DNA from: Arenibacter hampyeongensis
GTDB lineage: Bacteria; Bacteroidota; Bacteroidia; Flavobacteriales; Flavobacteriaceae
Length of the DNA: 64,000 nucleotides
Assembly (NCBI RefSeq): GCF_002909255.1
Contig: NZ_PIOB01000003.1
Coordinates: 434,001-498,000, forward strand
Direction of reading: 5' to 3'
Below the pieces are notes generated by a model, which saw only the letters and a list, made by a program, of their open reading frames with translations, was not told where the DNA came from and searched no databases. Numbering within the stretch: the stretch's first letter is position 1; every line of letters starts with the position of its first letter. Position numbers and translations under genes: made by a program. Shown here in pieces: positions 27,537 through 38,220 of the stretch.

Positions 27537-28901
27537 ATGGTCGATACGGAAATAAAATCATTAAAATCCCTACACCACTACTTGCAAAAGTTGGTAGAAA
27601 ATAGGCTTTGGCTTAAGGTTATCATTGCTTTGTTTTTAGGTGTTGGTGTTGGCCTGTTGTTAAGTCCTCAAAATGGTTGGATAACCAAAAACACTGCCGA
27701 TGCATTAGGAAATTGGTTGGCCCTACCAGGTATGTTATTCCTAAAATTGGTACAAATGATCATGATTCCCTTGATCGTAGCATCAATCATTACTGGTATT
27801 GCAAGTAACAATAAGGAAAACCTGAAAAGGTTGGGTGGTGGTGTTCTATTATATTTTATATCAACAACCATTATTTCAGTGACAATAGGTACAATTCTTG
27901 CATTAATTTTTAGGCCTGGAAAGTATCTGCACCAACAGGCGGAAGTTGGTCATGCAAATGCAGTGGCCAATACTGCCGAAAGTTCGGAACTGTCATTTGG
28001 AATAAATGATATTCCGAACGCCATAACAAATTTGTTGCCTGAAAATCCATTGGCCTCTATGGTAAGCAGCGAAATGTTGAGTATCGTTATTTTTACTATT
28101 ATAATTGGAGTTGCCGTATTATCACTAACCGACGACTTGCTTAAACCGGTAAAGTTACTCCTAGGGGCCATTCAGGAAATATGTATGACCGTGGTCAAAT
28201 GGGCTATGTTATTAGTTCCGATCGCCGTATTCGGTTTAATGGCACAATTGACCTCCAGCGTCGGTTTGAACTCCCTAAGGGGTTTGGGCTTTTATGTGCT
28301 CGTGGTGCTAATAGGATTGCTAATATTGGTAGGTATTTACCTCGTGTTGGTAAGCATTCTTGGCCGGAGCAACCCATTGACATTTTTGCGAAAAATAACG
28401 GATGTTCAACTATTGGCATTCTCAACTACAAGTTCAGCCGCAGTAATGCCCCTATCTCTAAAAACAGCAGAGGAAGGGCTCATAGTGGATGCCTCCATCA
28501 GCAATTTCATTATTCCCATCGGGGCTACTGTAAATATGGATGGGACGGCCCTTTATCAGACCATTACGACTTTGTTCATAGCGCAGGCCTACGGATTGGA
28601 AATGGGCCTTCTGAATATTATTGTTGTAGTAGTTACCATAGTTGCAGCTTCCATTGGAACTCCGGCCATTCCAGGAGGTGGCGTCGTGATTTTGGCTTCT
28701 GTGCTATCCAGCGTAGGAATTCCCGCCGAAGGAATTATCATAATAATAGGGGTTGAGCGCTTGCTTGGAATGTTCCGAACAGCAGTCAACGTTACCGGTG
28801 ACCTAACAGCCTGTATGGTTTTCAATCGTTTTTACGGGAATAAAATGGAAGGATCCAAAGAGACTGATGTAAAAGCAAATACGGAATTTTCCACTATTTA
28901 A
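27537..28901 (+). CDS. Dicarboxylate/amino acid:cation symporter (DAACS family)
   Basis: 454 residues with about eight membrane helices and two re-entrant loops. The re-entrant serine-rich motif FSTTSSAAVMPLSL and the NMDGTALYQT cation/substrate helix are present, followed by GTPAIPGGGVVILAS. It imports C4-dicarboxylates or glutamate with Na+ or H+. The C-terminal tail is short and charged. Substrate preference cannot be fixed by reading. It is in line with the aldolase gene (13-base gap). Confidence 0.92.
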   Translation: MVDTEIKSLKSLHHYLQKLVENRLWLKVIIALFLGVGVGLLLSPQNGWITKNTADALGNWLALPGMLFLKLVQMIMIPLIVASIITGIASNNKENLKRLGGGVLLYFISTTIISVTIGTILALIFRPGKYLHQQAEVGHANAVANTAESSELSFGINDIPNAITNLLPENPLASMVSSEMLSIVIFTIIIGVAVLSLTDDLLKPVKLLLGAIQEICMTVVKWAMLLVPIAVFGLMAQLTSSVGLNSLRGLGFYVLVVLIGLLILVGIYLVLVSILGRSNPLTFLRKITDVQLLAFSTTSSAAVMPLSLKTAEEGLIVDASISNFIIPIGATVNMDGTALYQTITTLFIAQAYGLEMGLLNIIVVVVTIVAASIGTPAIPGGGVVILASVLSSVGIPAEGIIIIIGVERLLGMFRTAVNVTGDLTACMVFNRFYGNKMEGSKETDVKANTEFSTI

Positions 28902-28917
28902 ATATTTAAAGAAGAAG

Positions 28918-30603
28918 ATGATAAAATCAATTAACGAAATAGATTTTTCTCCAAAACCGGGCAAGGCCTACTGGGTAAACTGTCACAGGGAATGGCGGGA
29001 GGAGGTCATTTATTTTCTGATGGTCGACCGATTTCATGATAGTAGAAAACGACATTCTTTAAAGTTCGACATGAGACATCCCGGTTTCGGAAATGAAGAT
29101 CAATTGCAAAAGCCTTTTGGCGGTACCCTCCAAGGAATCATCAACAACATTGACTATATCAAAAATTTGGGCTGTACCGCCATTTGGTTAAGCCCTGTGT
29201 TTGAAAATAATCCAGAATCCTATCATGGATATGCCATCCAGAATTATATGGACGTGGACAAACGCTGGGGCAACAAGAAAGATTTGGAAAAACTAGTGGA
29301 CAAGGCACACGGGTTGGATATAAGGGTGTTCTTGGATATCGTTTTGCATCATTCCGGAGATAATTGGTCGTATCCTTTTGATTACAACTATTACTATTTT
29401 AACGGCCAGCGTTTTCCCTTGGACGAATGGCGGGAAAAAGATAGGCCAATTCCAGTTGAACTGAGAAATATGGAACTGTATAACCGTAAAGGGCAGATTA
29501 TAAATTTCGATAATTATCCCGAGACACAGGAAGGCGACTTCTTTACCTTAAAAACATTTAGAAACGATGGTTCCCCTGATAGTGAAGATTTACGGGAGAT
29601 ACTGGCCAAGATACATTGTTACTGGATTCGTGAGACAGATGTGGATGGTTTCCGTTTGGATGCCGTCAAACATATGAAGGGAAACGACATTAACCGTTTT
29701 TGCTCTACGATAAGGGAATATGCCTACTCCTTAGGCAAAAGAAACTTTTTTCTATTTGGTGAAATTATCGGGGACGATGAGACGGGTAATCCCTATATAG
29801 GTCCCAAAATACTGCCCGAGGACCGGAATATATATTACGGGCTTGATTCTATATTAGATCATCCATTACACAGTGTTTTAGCAGAAGTGATAAAAGGGAA
29901 TTCATCCCCGAATAGATTGATACAGAGGTATTCGGATTTGCAAAAGAATGCTCTAAGCCGAGGTAGGCATGGGGAGTTCCTCGTGACCTACATCGATGAC
30001 CATGATCAGGTGGGGATGGACTTTAAACACCGATTTGGCCATAACGCCACTACTGCACAAGTTGTTGCGGGAATGGGATTTCTTATTTGTGCCCTTGGCG
30101 CTCCGTGTATTTATTATGGTACCGAACAAGGTTTTGAGGGTAACGGCATGGATGACCGATATATTAGGGAAGGAATGTTCAATCCCGATGATAAGGAGTC
30201 GAACGTATTGAACCAAGAATCATGGATATTCAAGAGAATTGCTGTCTTGGCACATCTAAGACAAAAAGAGGCCATTCTAAAGTTCGGCAGAATGTATTTT
30301 CGGGAAACTTCAAAAAACGGACTCGATTTTCAGTTTCCTGATTGCGAGAAATGTCTTTTGGCATTTTCAAGGATTCTGCATACGGGTGAAATTCTCGTTG
30401 TTTATAATTCTTCCCCAAAAGATATCAAAGAGGAATATATAGCAATTGATACCACTATCAATAAAGAGGGTACACTTATGCAATGCATTTATGGGAACAA
30501 GAAAAAAATCAGGATAGAAAAAAATATAGATCAAGATGCTGACCGCCTTTTCATCAAGGTAAAGCTAAAACCCATGGAATTTTTGATATTCAAGAATCAT
30601 TAA
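28918..30603 (+). CDS. GH13 alpha-amylase-family glycosidase
   Basis: 561 residues with no signal peptide, so cytosolic. The GH13 active site is intact: VFLDIVLHH, nucleophile D248 in GFRLDAVKH, acid/base E282 in FLFGEIIGD, and H362-D363 in YIDDHDQVG. A C-terminal beta-sheet domain is present (about 470-561). It hydrolyses or transfers alpha-1,4-glucans such as glycogen or maltodextrin. It sits 36 bases before the glucan phosphorylase gene, so both probably break down internal glucan. Confidence 0.9.
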   Translation: MIKSINEIDFSPKPGKAYWVNCHREWREEVIYFLMVDRFHDSRKRHSLKFDMRHPGFGNEDQLQKPFGGTLQGIINNIDYIKNLGCTAIWLSPVFENNPESYHGYAIQNYMDVDKRWGNKKDLEKLVDKAHGLDIRVFLDIVLHHSGDNWSYPFDYNYYYFNGQRFPLDEWREKDRPIPVELRNMELYNRKGQIINFDNYPETQEGDFFTLKTFRNDGSPDSEDLREILAKIHCYWIRETDVDGFRLDAVKHMKGNDINRFCSTIREYAYSLGKRNFFLFGEIIGDDETGNPYIGPKILPEDRNIYYGLDSILDHPLHSVLAEVIKGNSSPNRLIQRYSDLQKNALSRGRHGEFLVTYIDDHDQVGMDFKHRFGHNATTAQVVAGMGFLICALGAPCIYYGTEQGFEGNGMDDRYIREGMFNPDDKESNVLNQESWIFKRIAVLAHLRQKEAILKFGRMYFRETSKNGLDFQFPDCEKCLLAFSRILHTGEILVVYNSSPKDIKEEYIAIDTTINKEGTLMQCIYGNKKKIRIEKNIDQDADRLFIKVKLKPMEFLIFKNH

Positions 30604-30638
30604 ATAAAGGAACTTAATAAAGAACAAGCATTACAAGC

Positions 30639-33179
30639 ATGAAAAAACAAAAATACAATGCAAATCAAATCTACGGATTAATGCACACAGACATCGAGGG
30701 AATCGATGCACTGATAGAACTGGCCCTGAACATACGATGGTCATGGAACCATGCCTCGGATGAACTATGGCAACAACTGGATCCGGAACTTTGGGAATTC
30801 ACGCAGAACCCATGGGTAATTTTGCAAACGATTTCACGAAATCGACTGGAGGAACATTTGGCAGATCCAGCTTTTCGGGAAAAGCTCGATGGCCTATTAA
30901 AGGCAAATGAGCAAGCGAATTCAACTCCCACTTGGTTTCAGAAAAAGCATCCGAAGACACCGCTTACCACTATTGCCTATTTTAGTATGGAATATATGCT
31001 TAATGAGGCCCTACCCATATATGCCGGAGGCCTCGGAAATGTAGCGGGTGATCAATTAAAATCAGCCAGTGATCTGGGGGTACCCGTTGTTGCCGTGGGA
31101 CTACTTTATGCCAAAGGCTATTTCCGTCAGGAAATTGACAAATATGGAACGCAAAATGCCTTATTTCCCTATAATGACCCGGGACAATTGCCCATTACGC
31201 CCTTACGTTTACCTAACGGGGAGTGGCTACGTATAAAGGTATCGTTGCCGGGTCACCCGATATGGCTCCGGGCATGGCAGGTACAGGTAGGACGGTCTAA
31301 GCTCTATCTGTTGGATAGCAACGACGCTGCCAACTTGCCCATACATCGTGGAATAACAGATGAGCTGTATGGGGGTGGGCCAGAACTCCGCATAAAACAG
31401 GAGATTATTTTGGGTATCGGGGGCTACCGGCTGCTTAAGGCCCTGGATATAATTCCCGAAGTTTGCCATATGAACGAAGGGCATGCCGCTTTTTTGGTCC
31501 TGGAACGAGCCAACGATTTTATGAAGGCGAACGGTACCTCGTTTGAAGAGGCACTTACCGTTACTCGAGCGGGCAACCTATTTACCACACACACTGCGGT
31601 TGCAGCTGGTTTTGATCATTTCAGTCATGAGTCTATGGAATACCATTTAGGTACTTATGCCAAAGAACAATTGGGCATAAACTTTCATGATTTGATGGCC
31701 TTGGGGCGGACAGACGCCAATAACCGATCGGAGAGTTTCAACATGGCCTATCTTGCCATTCGTGGCAGCGGGGGGGTAAATGGCGTTAGCCGATTGCACG
31801 GAGAGGTAAGTAGAACTCTTTTTAACAATCTTTTCCCGCGTTGGCCATTGGAGGAAGTTCCGATAAGCCATGTAACAAATGGAGTGCACATGCCATGCTG
31901 GGACTCCAAATATGCAGATGAAATCTGGACGGAATCCTGCGGAAAGGACCGCTGGAGGGGCGAACTCGATGATCATTCTGCACATATTTCAAAGTTATCC
32001 GATGAGCAGTTATGGCAATTTAGGACTAAATCCAGAAACAGGCTCGTCGGTTTTATAAGGCAAAGGTTTGAGAGACAGGCAATAGTCTCGGGCCTACCGT
32101 CGGAAGTGGTTGGTATCGCTAACCAAGTTTTTGACCCGGACACCTTGACATTGGGCTTTGCCCGCCGATTTGTGCCTTACAAAAGACCGGACCTCTTATT
32201 GCAGGATCCGGAACGTTTTGTACGAATTCTTACCCATCCAGAACATCCGGTACAATTGGTGTTGGCCGGTAAAGCACCCCCTTTCGATGAATCCGGGAAG
32301 GCCTTGATACGAAAATGGGTGCAATTTATCCAAGAACATAATTTGTACAAGCATGTCCTCTTTCTAAGTGATTACGACATTATGTTGGCGGAAAATTTGG
32401 TGCAAGGTGTCGATGTGTGGCTCAATACGCCGAGACGACCATGGGAAGCCAGTGGTACCAGTGGCATGAAAGTACTTGTAAATGGAGGCCTCAATTTGTC
32501 GGTACTGGACGGTTGGTGGGCCGAGGCATATAGTCCTGAAGTGGGTTGGGCATTGGGCGATGGCCAAGAACATGGAGATGATCCGGCATGGGACGCACAC
32601 GAGGCAGCAGAATTATATGAAATACTGGAACAACAGGTCGTCCCCGAATTTTACGCACGTAACAAAAAAGGGGTGTCGGAATCCTGGGTGGAACGCATGC
32701 GAAAAAGTATGGCGATCCTAACGCCTCGTTTTTCCGCCAATCGAACGGTTCGCGAATATACGGAGGACTATTATCTGCCAGCGGCAATCAACTATAAAAA
32801 ATGCGCAGCTAGGAAAGGAGCTAAAGGGAAAAGAATTGTCAGCGCAGGACATGATCTTAAAAATAAATGGGATACCATACAATTTGGGAGAGTCGAAATT
32901 GAAAGTGAACGCCAAAAGCACCACTTTAAAGTAGTCATATGGTTGAAAGGAATAGACCCCAAACATATTCAGGTAGAACTATTCGCGGAAGGCTTGAACG
33001 GTGAAGCGTCCGAAAGGATCAAAATGACATTTGATTGGTTGGGGGAAGATGGTGCACATAATTTTTATGCACAGGCAAATACTTCCCGACCTTCAGATCA
33101 TTATACCGTTCGTATTGTACCCAGCTACGAAGGCATTTCTGTACCATTAGAAGACAACTTGATTTTGTGGCAGTATTAG
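30639..33179 (+). CDS. glgP: Alpha-glucan phosphorylase (GlgP, DUF3417-containing type)
   Basis: 846 residues. It has the N-terminal DUF3417 region (LALNIRWSWNHASDELW), then YFSMEYMLNEALPIYAGGLGNVAGD, HMNEGHAAFLVLE and the PLP site SGTSGMKVLVNGGLN with K611. This is the alpha-glucan phosphorylase branch with an N-terminal extension, found in thermophiles, actinobacteria and many Bacteroidota. It releases glucose 1-phosphate from glycogen without ATP cost. The C-terminus (about 760-846) adds a beta domain. It works with the upstream GH13 enzyme. Confidence 0.93.
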   Translation: MKKQKYNANQIYGLMHTDIEGIDALIELALNIRWSWNHASDELWQQLDPELWEFTQNPWVILQTISRNRLEEHLADPAFREKLDGLLKANEQANSTPTWFQKKHPKTPLTTIAYFSMEYMLNEALPIYAGGLGNVAGDQLKSASDLGVPVVAVGLLYAKGYFRQEIDKYGTQNALFPYNDPGQLPITPLRLPNGEWLRIKVSLPGHPIWLRAWQVQVGRSKLYLLDSNDAANLPIHRGITDELYGGGPELRIKQEIILGIGGYRLLKALDIIPEVCHMNEGHAAFLVLERANDFMKANGTSFEEALTVTRAGNLFTTHTAVAAGFDHFSHESMEYHLGTYAKEQLGINFHDLMALGRTDANNRSESFNMAYLAIRGSGGVNGVSRLHGEVSRTLFNNLFPRWPLEEVPISHVTNGVHMPCWDSKYADEIWTESCGKDRWRGELDDHSAHISKLSDEQLWQFRTKSRNRLVGFIRQRFERQAIVSGLPSEVVGIANQVFDPDTLTLGFARRFVPYKRPDLLLQDPERFVRILTHPEHPVQLVLAGKAPPFDESGKALIRKWVQFIQEHNLYKHVLFLSDYDIMLAENLVQGVDVWLNTPRRPWEASGTSGMKVLVNGGLNLSVLDGWWAEAYSPEVGWALGDGQEHGDDPAWDAHEAAELYEILEQQVVPEFYARNKKGVSESWVERMRKSMAILTPRFSANRTVREYTEDYYLPAAINYKKCAARKGAKGKRIVSAGHDLKNKWDTIQFGRVEIESERQKHHFKVVIWLKGIDPKHIQVELFAEGLNGEASERIKMTFDWLGEDGAHNFYAQANTSRPSDHYTVRIVPSYEGISVPLEDNLILWQY

Positions 33180-33206
33180 AATAGAACTTAAAATATAAAA
33201 AGAAAA

Positions 33207-33386
33207 ATGGAGACACTGAAATATCATGAAACCATAATAAAAAAAGTCTGTTTCGACGAGGAGCTGTTGCAGATAGAACTGAAGAAGGCGGTTCGAAATA
33301 CCACTTGTTCCGAACAACCGGCATTATTGGAATGGTGCGTTATGAGCTTGGGGCGAAATATAAAGAAATGGCATCATCTTTTATGA
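33207..33386 (+). CDS. Small hypothetical protein, possibly frameshifted
   Basis: 59 codons between glgP and ackA. It starts at ATG 33207, 27 bases after glgP. It reads METLKYHETI..., then a helix-like stretch EELLQIELKKAV, then PALLEWCVMSLGRN. A different frame over 33277-33423 also reads sensibly (KYHLF, GIIGMVRYELGAKYKEMASS, ending FTYLDL and a stop). Either the 59-residue product is the true gene, or it is a longer gene broken by a frameshift. I recognise no family. Confidence 0.45.
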   Translation: METLKYHETIIKKVCFDEELLQIELKKAVRNTTCSEQPALLEWCVMSLGRNIKKWHHLL

Positions 33387-33496
33387 AAGAAAAGGATTGT
33401 GATTTTACTTATCTGGATTTATGATAGGATCCAAATAGCAATCACGTCATCAAAACCTTAGGTATAGATAATTTATAAATGTAAACTAGAAAATAA

Positions 33497-34714
33497 ATGC
33501 TTCCGGAAAATTCAAATATCTTAACGATCAATGGTGGTTCATCCAGCATCAAGTTCGCTATGTATGAAATGGCCAAAACTCCGAAACTCATATTTTCTGG
33601 GTGTATTAACCGAATTGGGTTGGCGACTACGACTTTCAATGTTTCCAATCTCGACCTTGATGAAAAGAAGGGATATGAAATATACTGTCCCGGTTTTTAC
33701 GAGGCAGCCATCTTTTTGATCCTTTGGTTAAAAAGGCAAGCTGGTTTTGATAGGGTCAAATGTATCGGCCATCGCATCGTCCACGGAAAGGCACATTCTT
33801 GTGCGGAGGTAATAGATGCAACTTTGTTAAAGGAATTAAAGCTAATAAAGGACTATGACCCGGAACATCTTCCTGCCGAAATCGAAATCATCGAACTTTT
33901 CAGGCAGCGATGCCTTGGAATATTTCAAGTAGCCTGTTTCGATACTGCCTTTCATGCAACATTACCACGCATAGCAAAGATTCTGCCCATACCAAGGCGC
34001 TTTGACCAAGCCGGCGTTCAAAAATACGGTTTTCACGGTCTATCGTATGCCTACCTCGTGGAAGAACTGAAAAAAACAATAGGTGTGGAAGAAGCTAAAG
34101 GGCGTATCATTCTTGCCCACTTGGGAAACGGGGCCAGTTTAGTGGCTTTGAAAGAAGGGAGGAGTGTCGAAACCACTATGGGATTTACCCCGGCAGGTGG
34201 GTGTGTCATGGGCTCCCGAAGTGGGGATTTGGATCCTGGGGTTGCTTGGTTTATGATGAAAAGCGAAGGTCTGAATACTAAACAGTTCAATCATTTGATC
34301 AATCATGAAGCTGGTCTCTTGGGGGTTTCGGAAACCAGTGCCGATATGCAGGACCTACTGCAAAAAGAAAGTTCAGACGAAAGGGCAGCTGAGGCGGTAG
34401 CCTTATTTTGTTATCAGATAAAAAAGTGGATCGGTTCATTTATGGCTGTATTAAGTGGACTTGATATATTGGTCTTCTCCGGCGGTATAGGTGAAAATGC
34501 CCCAATCATCCGTTCGAGAATCTGTAAAGGTTTGGGCTTTACAGGAATAGAATTGGATGAAGAGCAAAACGAACAAAATGGATTTCAAATCTCGAAGGCA
34601 GAGAGCAAAATAAAAGTATTGGTAATCCCTACTAACGAAGAGTTGATGATTGCAAAATGCACGGCAGATCTATACAACGATTTTAAAAGTAAAGAAAGAC
34701 AGCATAAAAATTAA
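33497..34714 (+). CDS. ackA: Acetate kinase
   Basis: 405 residues of the ASKHA fold. Phosphate 1 motif LTINGGSSSIKFAMYE, GHRIVHG, FDTAFHATLP, the KYGFHGLSY segment, HLGNGASLVA and FSGGIGENAP are all present. It makes ATP and acetate from acetyl phosphate. It stands directly before phosphoketolase (6-base gap), which makes the acetyl phosphate, so the two enzymes form a substrate-level ATP module. Confidence 0.95.
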   Translation: MLPENSNILTINGGSSSIKFAMYEMAKTPKLIFSGCINRIGLATTTFNVSNLDLDEKKGYEIYCPGFYEAAIFLILWLKRQAGFDRVKCIGHRIVHGKAHSCAEVIDATLLKELKLIKDYDPEHLPAEIEIIELFRQRCLGIFQVACFDTAFHATLPRIAKILPIPRRFDQAGVQKYGFHGLSYAYLVEELKKTIGVEEAKGRIILAHLGNGASLVALKEGRSVETTMGFTPAGGCVMGSRSGDLDPGVAWFMMKSEGLNTKQFNHLINHEAGLLGVSETSADMQDLLQKESSDERAAEAVALFCYQIKKWIGSFMAVLSGLDILVFSGGIGENAPIIRSRICKGLGFTGIELDEEQNEQNGFQISKAESKIKVLVIPTNEELMIAKCTADLYNDFKSKERQHKN

Positions 34715-34720
34715 TAAGAC

Positions 34721-37105
34721 ATGGAAAATCAAAATAGTGAATTAGGGTCAGTTCAAATAGCGCAGGAACTTTTGGATAAAATGGATGCGTACTGGCGGGC
34801 GGCGAATTATCTTTCCGTAGGCCAGATCTATTTAAGGGATAACCCCTTAATGCGACAACCCCTGAAGACGGAACATATTAAACCCATGTTATTGGGTCAT
34901 TGGGGCACTACCCCGGGCCAAAATTTCATATATGTTCATCTAAACCGTATCATCAAAAAATATGACCTGAACATGATTTATGTGTCGGGTCCTGGACATG
35001 GAGGACCCGCCATCGTCGGAAGCACTTATCTTGAGGGAACCTATAGTGAGGTATATCCTGATATTAGCCAAGACGAAGAGGGATTGAGAAAACTGTTTAC
35101 CCAATTTTCTTTTCCTGGCGGTATTCCCAGCCATGTATCCCCAGAATGCCCAGGATCAATTCATGAGGGGGGCGAGTTGGGCTATTCGCTCAGCCATGCT
35201 TTCGGGGCGGCCTTTGATAATCCAGATCTGATCGTGTCCTGTATAGTGGGCGACGGGGAAGCGGAAACAGGTCCTTTGGCTACCGCTTGGCACTCCAACA
35301 AATTTCTAAATCCTGTAACGGACGGTGTGGTACTTCCTATTCTGCACCTCAATGGGTATAAGATTGCCAACCCAACAATTCTTGCCCGGATCGGGGATAC
35401 AGAGCTGGAACAGCTTTTTTTAGGGTACGGCTGGAAGCCTTATTTCATCGAGGGCGATGAACCTATGACAATGCATCGGAAAATGGGGGCATTGTTGGAT
35501 AAAGTAATCGAGGAAATAAAAACGATTAAGGAGAATGCGGCTCAAAATGACAATTGGGAACGTCCCCATTGGCCAATGATTATTTTAAAATCCCCCAAAG
35601 GATGGACGGGCCCCAAGTTTGTGAATGGTTTGCCCGTGGAAAACCATTTTCGATCACATCAGGTGCCGTTGGCTGATGCTGCCAGTAATCAGGAACACCT
35701 TAAGCAACTTGAGACATGGTTCAAAAGCTACAGACCTGAAGAACTTTTTGATGAACAAGGGCATCTTTTGGCCGATCTGGTGGATTTGGCCCCTAAAGGT
35801 GAGCGGCGAATGGGTTCCAACCCGCATGCCAATGGAGGCATCTTACTGAAAGATCTTCGCATGCCCGATTTTAGGGGGTATGGCTTAAATGTATCGGTAC
35901 GTGGAGAGATGGGAAACGGCGATACTCGCGTTCTTGGAGAATTCGCAAGGGATATTATCAAGTTGAACGAAAAACAACGAAACTTTAGGATTTTTGGCCC
36001 TGATGAAACACTTTCAAACCGTTTGAATTCAGTTTTCGAGGCCACTAGTAGACAATGGGAAGCCGAGATCATGAAAACCGATGAACTTCTTAAAAAAGAC
36101 GGACGTGTAGTGGAAATGCTGAGCGAACACCAATGCGAGGGTTGGTTGGAAGGGTATCTCTTGACTGGACGACACGGTCTGTTTAATTGCTACGAGGCAT
36201 TTATCCATATTATAGATTCCATGTTCAACCAACATGCCAAATGGCTAAAAGTAACCTCAGAGTTACCTTGGCGCAGAAAAATTGCTTCCCTGAACATTCT
36301 TTTGGCCTCCCATGTATGGCGGCAAGACCATAACGGGTTTACCCATCAGGATCCAGGCTTTATTGATCATGTCGTAAATAAAAAAGCCGAAATAGTCCGG
36401 GTATATCTGCCACCGGATGCCAATTGTCTTTTATCCGTAATGGACCATTGTTTCCGCAGCAAACATTATGTAAATGTCGTGATAGCCGGTAAACATCCCG
36501 CACCCCAATGGCTTCCCATGGAAGAAGCGGTCATACATTGTGCCAAGGGCATCGGTATTTGGACCTGGGCGAGCACTGATAGAGATGCGGAACCCGATGT
36601 AGTTATGGCCTGCGCAGGGGATGTGCCAACTCTTGAAACGTTGGCAGCAGTGTCCATATTACGTGAAAAATTACCTTATCTGAAAATACGTGTTGTAAAT
36701 GTGGTGGATCTAATGAAGCTACAAACCGATACGGCGCATCCTCATGGATTAAAGGATGCCGATTTTGATATGTTGTTCACTAAAAACAAGCCTGTCATAT
36801 TCGCTTTTCACGGCTATCCTTGGCTTGTACACAGGCTAACCTATAATCGAACTAACCATGCCAATATTCACGTAAGGGGGTATAAGGAAGAAGGAACTAT
36901 CACGACCGCTTTTGATATGACGGTTCTAAATGATATGGATCGTTTTCATTTAGTACAGGATGTCTTGGACAGGTTGCCGAACCTAGGAGATGAAGTGGCC
37001 TATCTAAAACAGGAAATGCAGGACAAGCTGATCGAGCACAACTATTTCATACGGAAAAACGGTTTGGATATGCCCGAGATCAGAAACTGGAAATGGAAAA
37101 ACTAA
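34721..37105 (+). CDS. xfp: Phosphoketolase (xylulose-5-P/fructose-6-P)
   Basis: 794 residues, full length. Thiamine diphosphate-binding region [15 protein letters not shown], the family signatures [33 protein letters not shown] and the C-terminal [13 protein letters not shown] region are present. It splits xylulose 5-phosphate or fructose 6-phosphate with phosphate into acetyl phosphate plus a triose or tetrose phosphate. With acetate kinase it forms a short ATP-yielding bypass that needs no NADH oxidation. Confidence 0.95.
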   Translation: MENQNSELGSVQIAQELLDKMDAYWRAANYLSVGQIYLRDNPLMRQPLKTEHIKPMLLGHWGTTPGQNFIYVHLNRIIKKYDLNMIYVSGPGHGGPAIVGSTYLEGTYSEVYPDISQDEEGLRKLFTQFSFPGGIPSHVSPECPGSIHEGGELGYSLSHAFGAAFDNPDLIVSCIVGDGEAETGPLATAWHSNKFLNPVTDGVVLPILHLNGYKIANPTILARIGDTELEQLFLGYGWKPYFIEGDEPMTMHRKMGALLDKVIEEIKTIKENAAQNDNWERPHWPMIILKSPKGWTGPKFVNGLPVENHFRSHQVPLADAASNQEHLKQLETWFKSYRPEELFDEQGHLLADLVDLAPKGERRMGSNPHANGGILLKDLRMPDFRGYGLNVSVRGEMGNGDTRVLGEFARDIIKLNEKQRNFRIFGPDETLSNRLNSVFEATSRQWEAEIMKTDELLKKDGRVVEMLSEHQCEGWLEGYLLTGRHGLFNCYEAFIHIIDSMFNQHAKWLKVTSELPWRRKIASLNILLASHVWRQDHNGFTHQDPGFIDHVVNKKAEIVRVYLPPDANCLLSVMDHCFRSKHYVNVVIAGKHPAPQWLPMEEAVIHCAKGIGIWTWASTDRDAEPDVVMACAGDVPTLETLAAVSILREKLPYLKIRVVNVVDLMKLQTDTAHPHGLKDADFDMLFTKNKPVIFAFHGYPWLVHRLTYNRTNHANIHVRGYKEEGTITTAFDMTVLNDMDRFHLVQDVLDRLPNLGDEVAYLKQEMQDKLIEHNYFIRKNGLDMPEIRNWKWKN

Positions 37106-37169
37106 ATGGGCTCTTTATAAGGACTATTAGAACTCCAAGAATTAGTACAATAAATTTTAATAAAACAAA

Positions 37170-38165
37170 ATGAAAACAACGGTATTCAGCACCCACAAAT
37201 TTGAAGAGCCCCATTTGGTAGCTGCAAACAAAGGCAAGCACGAGCTTAACCTACTTGATGTACGGCTGACCGAAATCACTGTTTCCTTGGCTCAGGGAGC
37301 AGATGCAGTGAGCCTATTTACGAGTGACGATGCTTCGGCCGAAGTACTTGATAAACTAAGTGCCTTTGGAATAAAATACATTGCCCTGCGAACCGCTGGA
37401 TACAACAATGTAAATACTAAAAAGGCCGCTGAATTGTGTATCAAAGTTTCACGCGTTCCATCCTACTCCCCTTATGCCATTGCTGAACATACCGTCGCCC
37501 TGATATTGGCCTTGAACAGAAAACTGATCAGGTCACACAATAGGGTGAGGGATATGAATTTCTCCTTGAACGGATTGACGGGTTTTGACCTGAATGGAAA
37601 GACGGTCGGGGTAATGGGCACCGGGAAAATCGGGGCTATCCTTGTTAAAATACTCCATGGTTTTGGCTGTAAAATAATGACCTTTGATACCTCCGAAGAT
37701 GAATCGCTCGTTGAAAAATATGGGGTTTGCTATACTGATTGTAAAACGCTATGCAGTGAATCTGATATCATTAGCTTACATGTCCCTTTAACTCCTTCCA
37801 CCAAACATTTGATCAATGACAAGCATATTTCTCTTATGAAACCAGGAGTAATGCTTATCAATACAAGTAGAGGTGGTTTGGTGGATACCAAAGCGGTTAT
37901 TCAAGGATTAAAATCAGGAAAAGTTGGTTATTTTGGGATGGATGTCTATGAAGAAGAGGAAGGACTCTTCTTTGAAGATCATTCGGATGAAATACTTCAG
38001 GATGATGTGATTGCGCGTTTAATGACTTTCAACAACGTTCTGATAACGAGCCACCAGGCCTTCTTGACCGATACTGCACTGACAAACATTGCGGACACCA
38101 CAATTTATAATCTGGATTGCTTTGAAAAACAAATCGATTCGGGAAACGAAGTTGCTAATAACTAA
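37170..38165 (+). CDS. ldhA: D-lactate dehydrogenase (2-hydroxyacid dehydrogenase family)
   Basis: 331 residues. The NAD-binding GTGKIGAILVKILHGFGCKIMTFD motif lies mid-chain. Catalytic residues are the Arg in NTSRGGLVDT, the Glu in MDVYEEEEGLFFED and the His in ITSHQAFLT. The last two motifs are those of LdhA-type D-lactate dehydrogenases. It reduces pyruvate to D-lactate and regenerates NAD+. Its place after the phosphoketolase/acetate kinase pair fits mixed acetate-lactate fermentation. Confidence 0.92.
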   Translation: MKTTVFSTHKFEEPHLVAANKGKHELNLLDVRLTEITVSLAQGADAVSLFTSDDASAEVLDKLSAFGIKYIALRTAGYNNVNTKKAAELCIKVSRVPSYSPYAIAEHTVALILALNRKLIRSHNRVRDMNFSLNGLTGFDLNGKTVGVMGTGKIGAILVKILHGFGCKIMTFDTSEDESLVEKYGVCYTDCKTLCSESDIISLHVPLTPSTKHLINDKHISLMKPGVMLINTSRGGLVDTKAVIQGLKSGKVGYFGMDVYEEEEGLFFEDHSDEILQDDVIARLMTFNNVLITSHQAFLTDTALTNIADTTIYNLDCFEKQIDSGNEVANN

Positions 38166-38220
38166 AAACGACAAGTTTCTTTTAATCGTTTAAATATATG
38201 AATCTTAAAAAACAATCACT

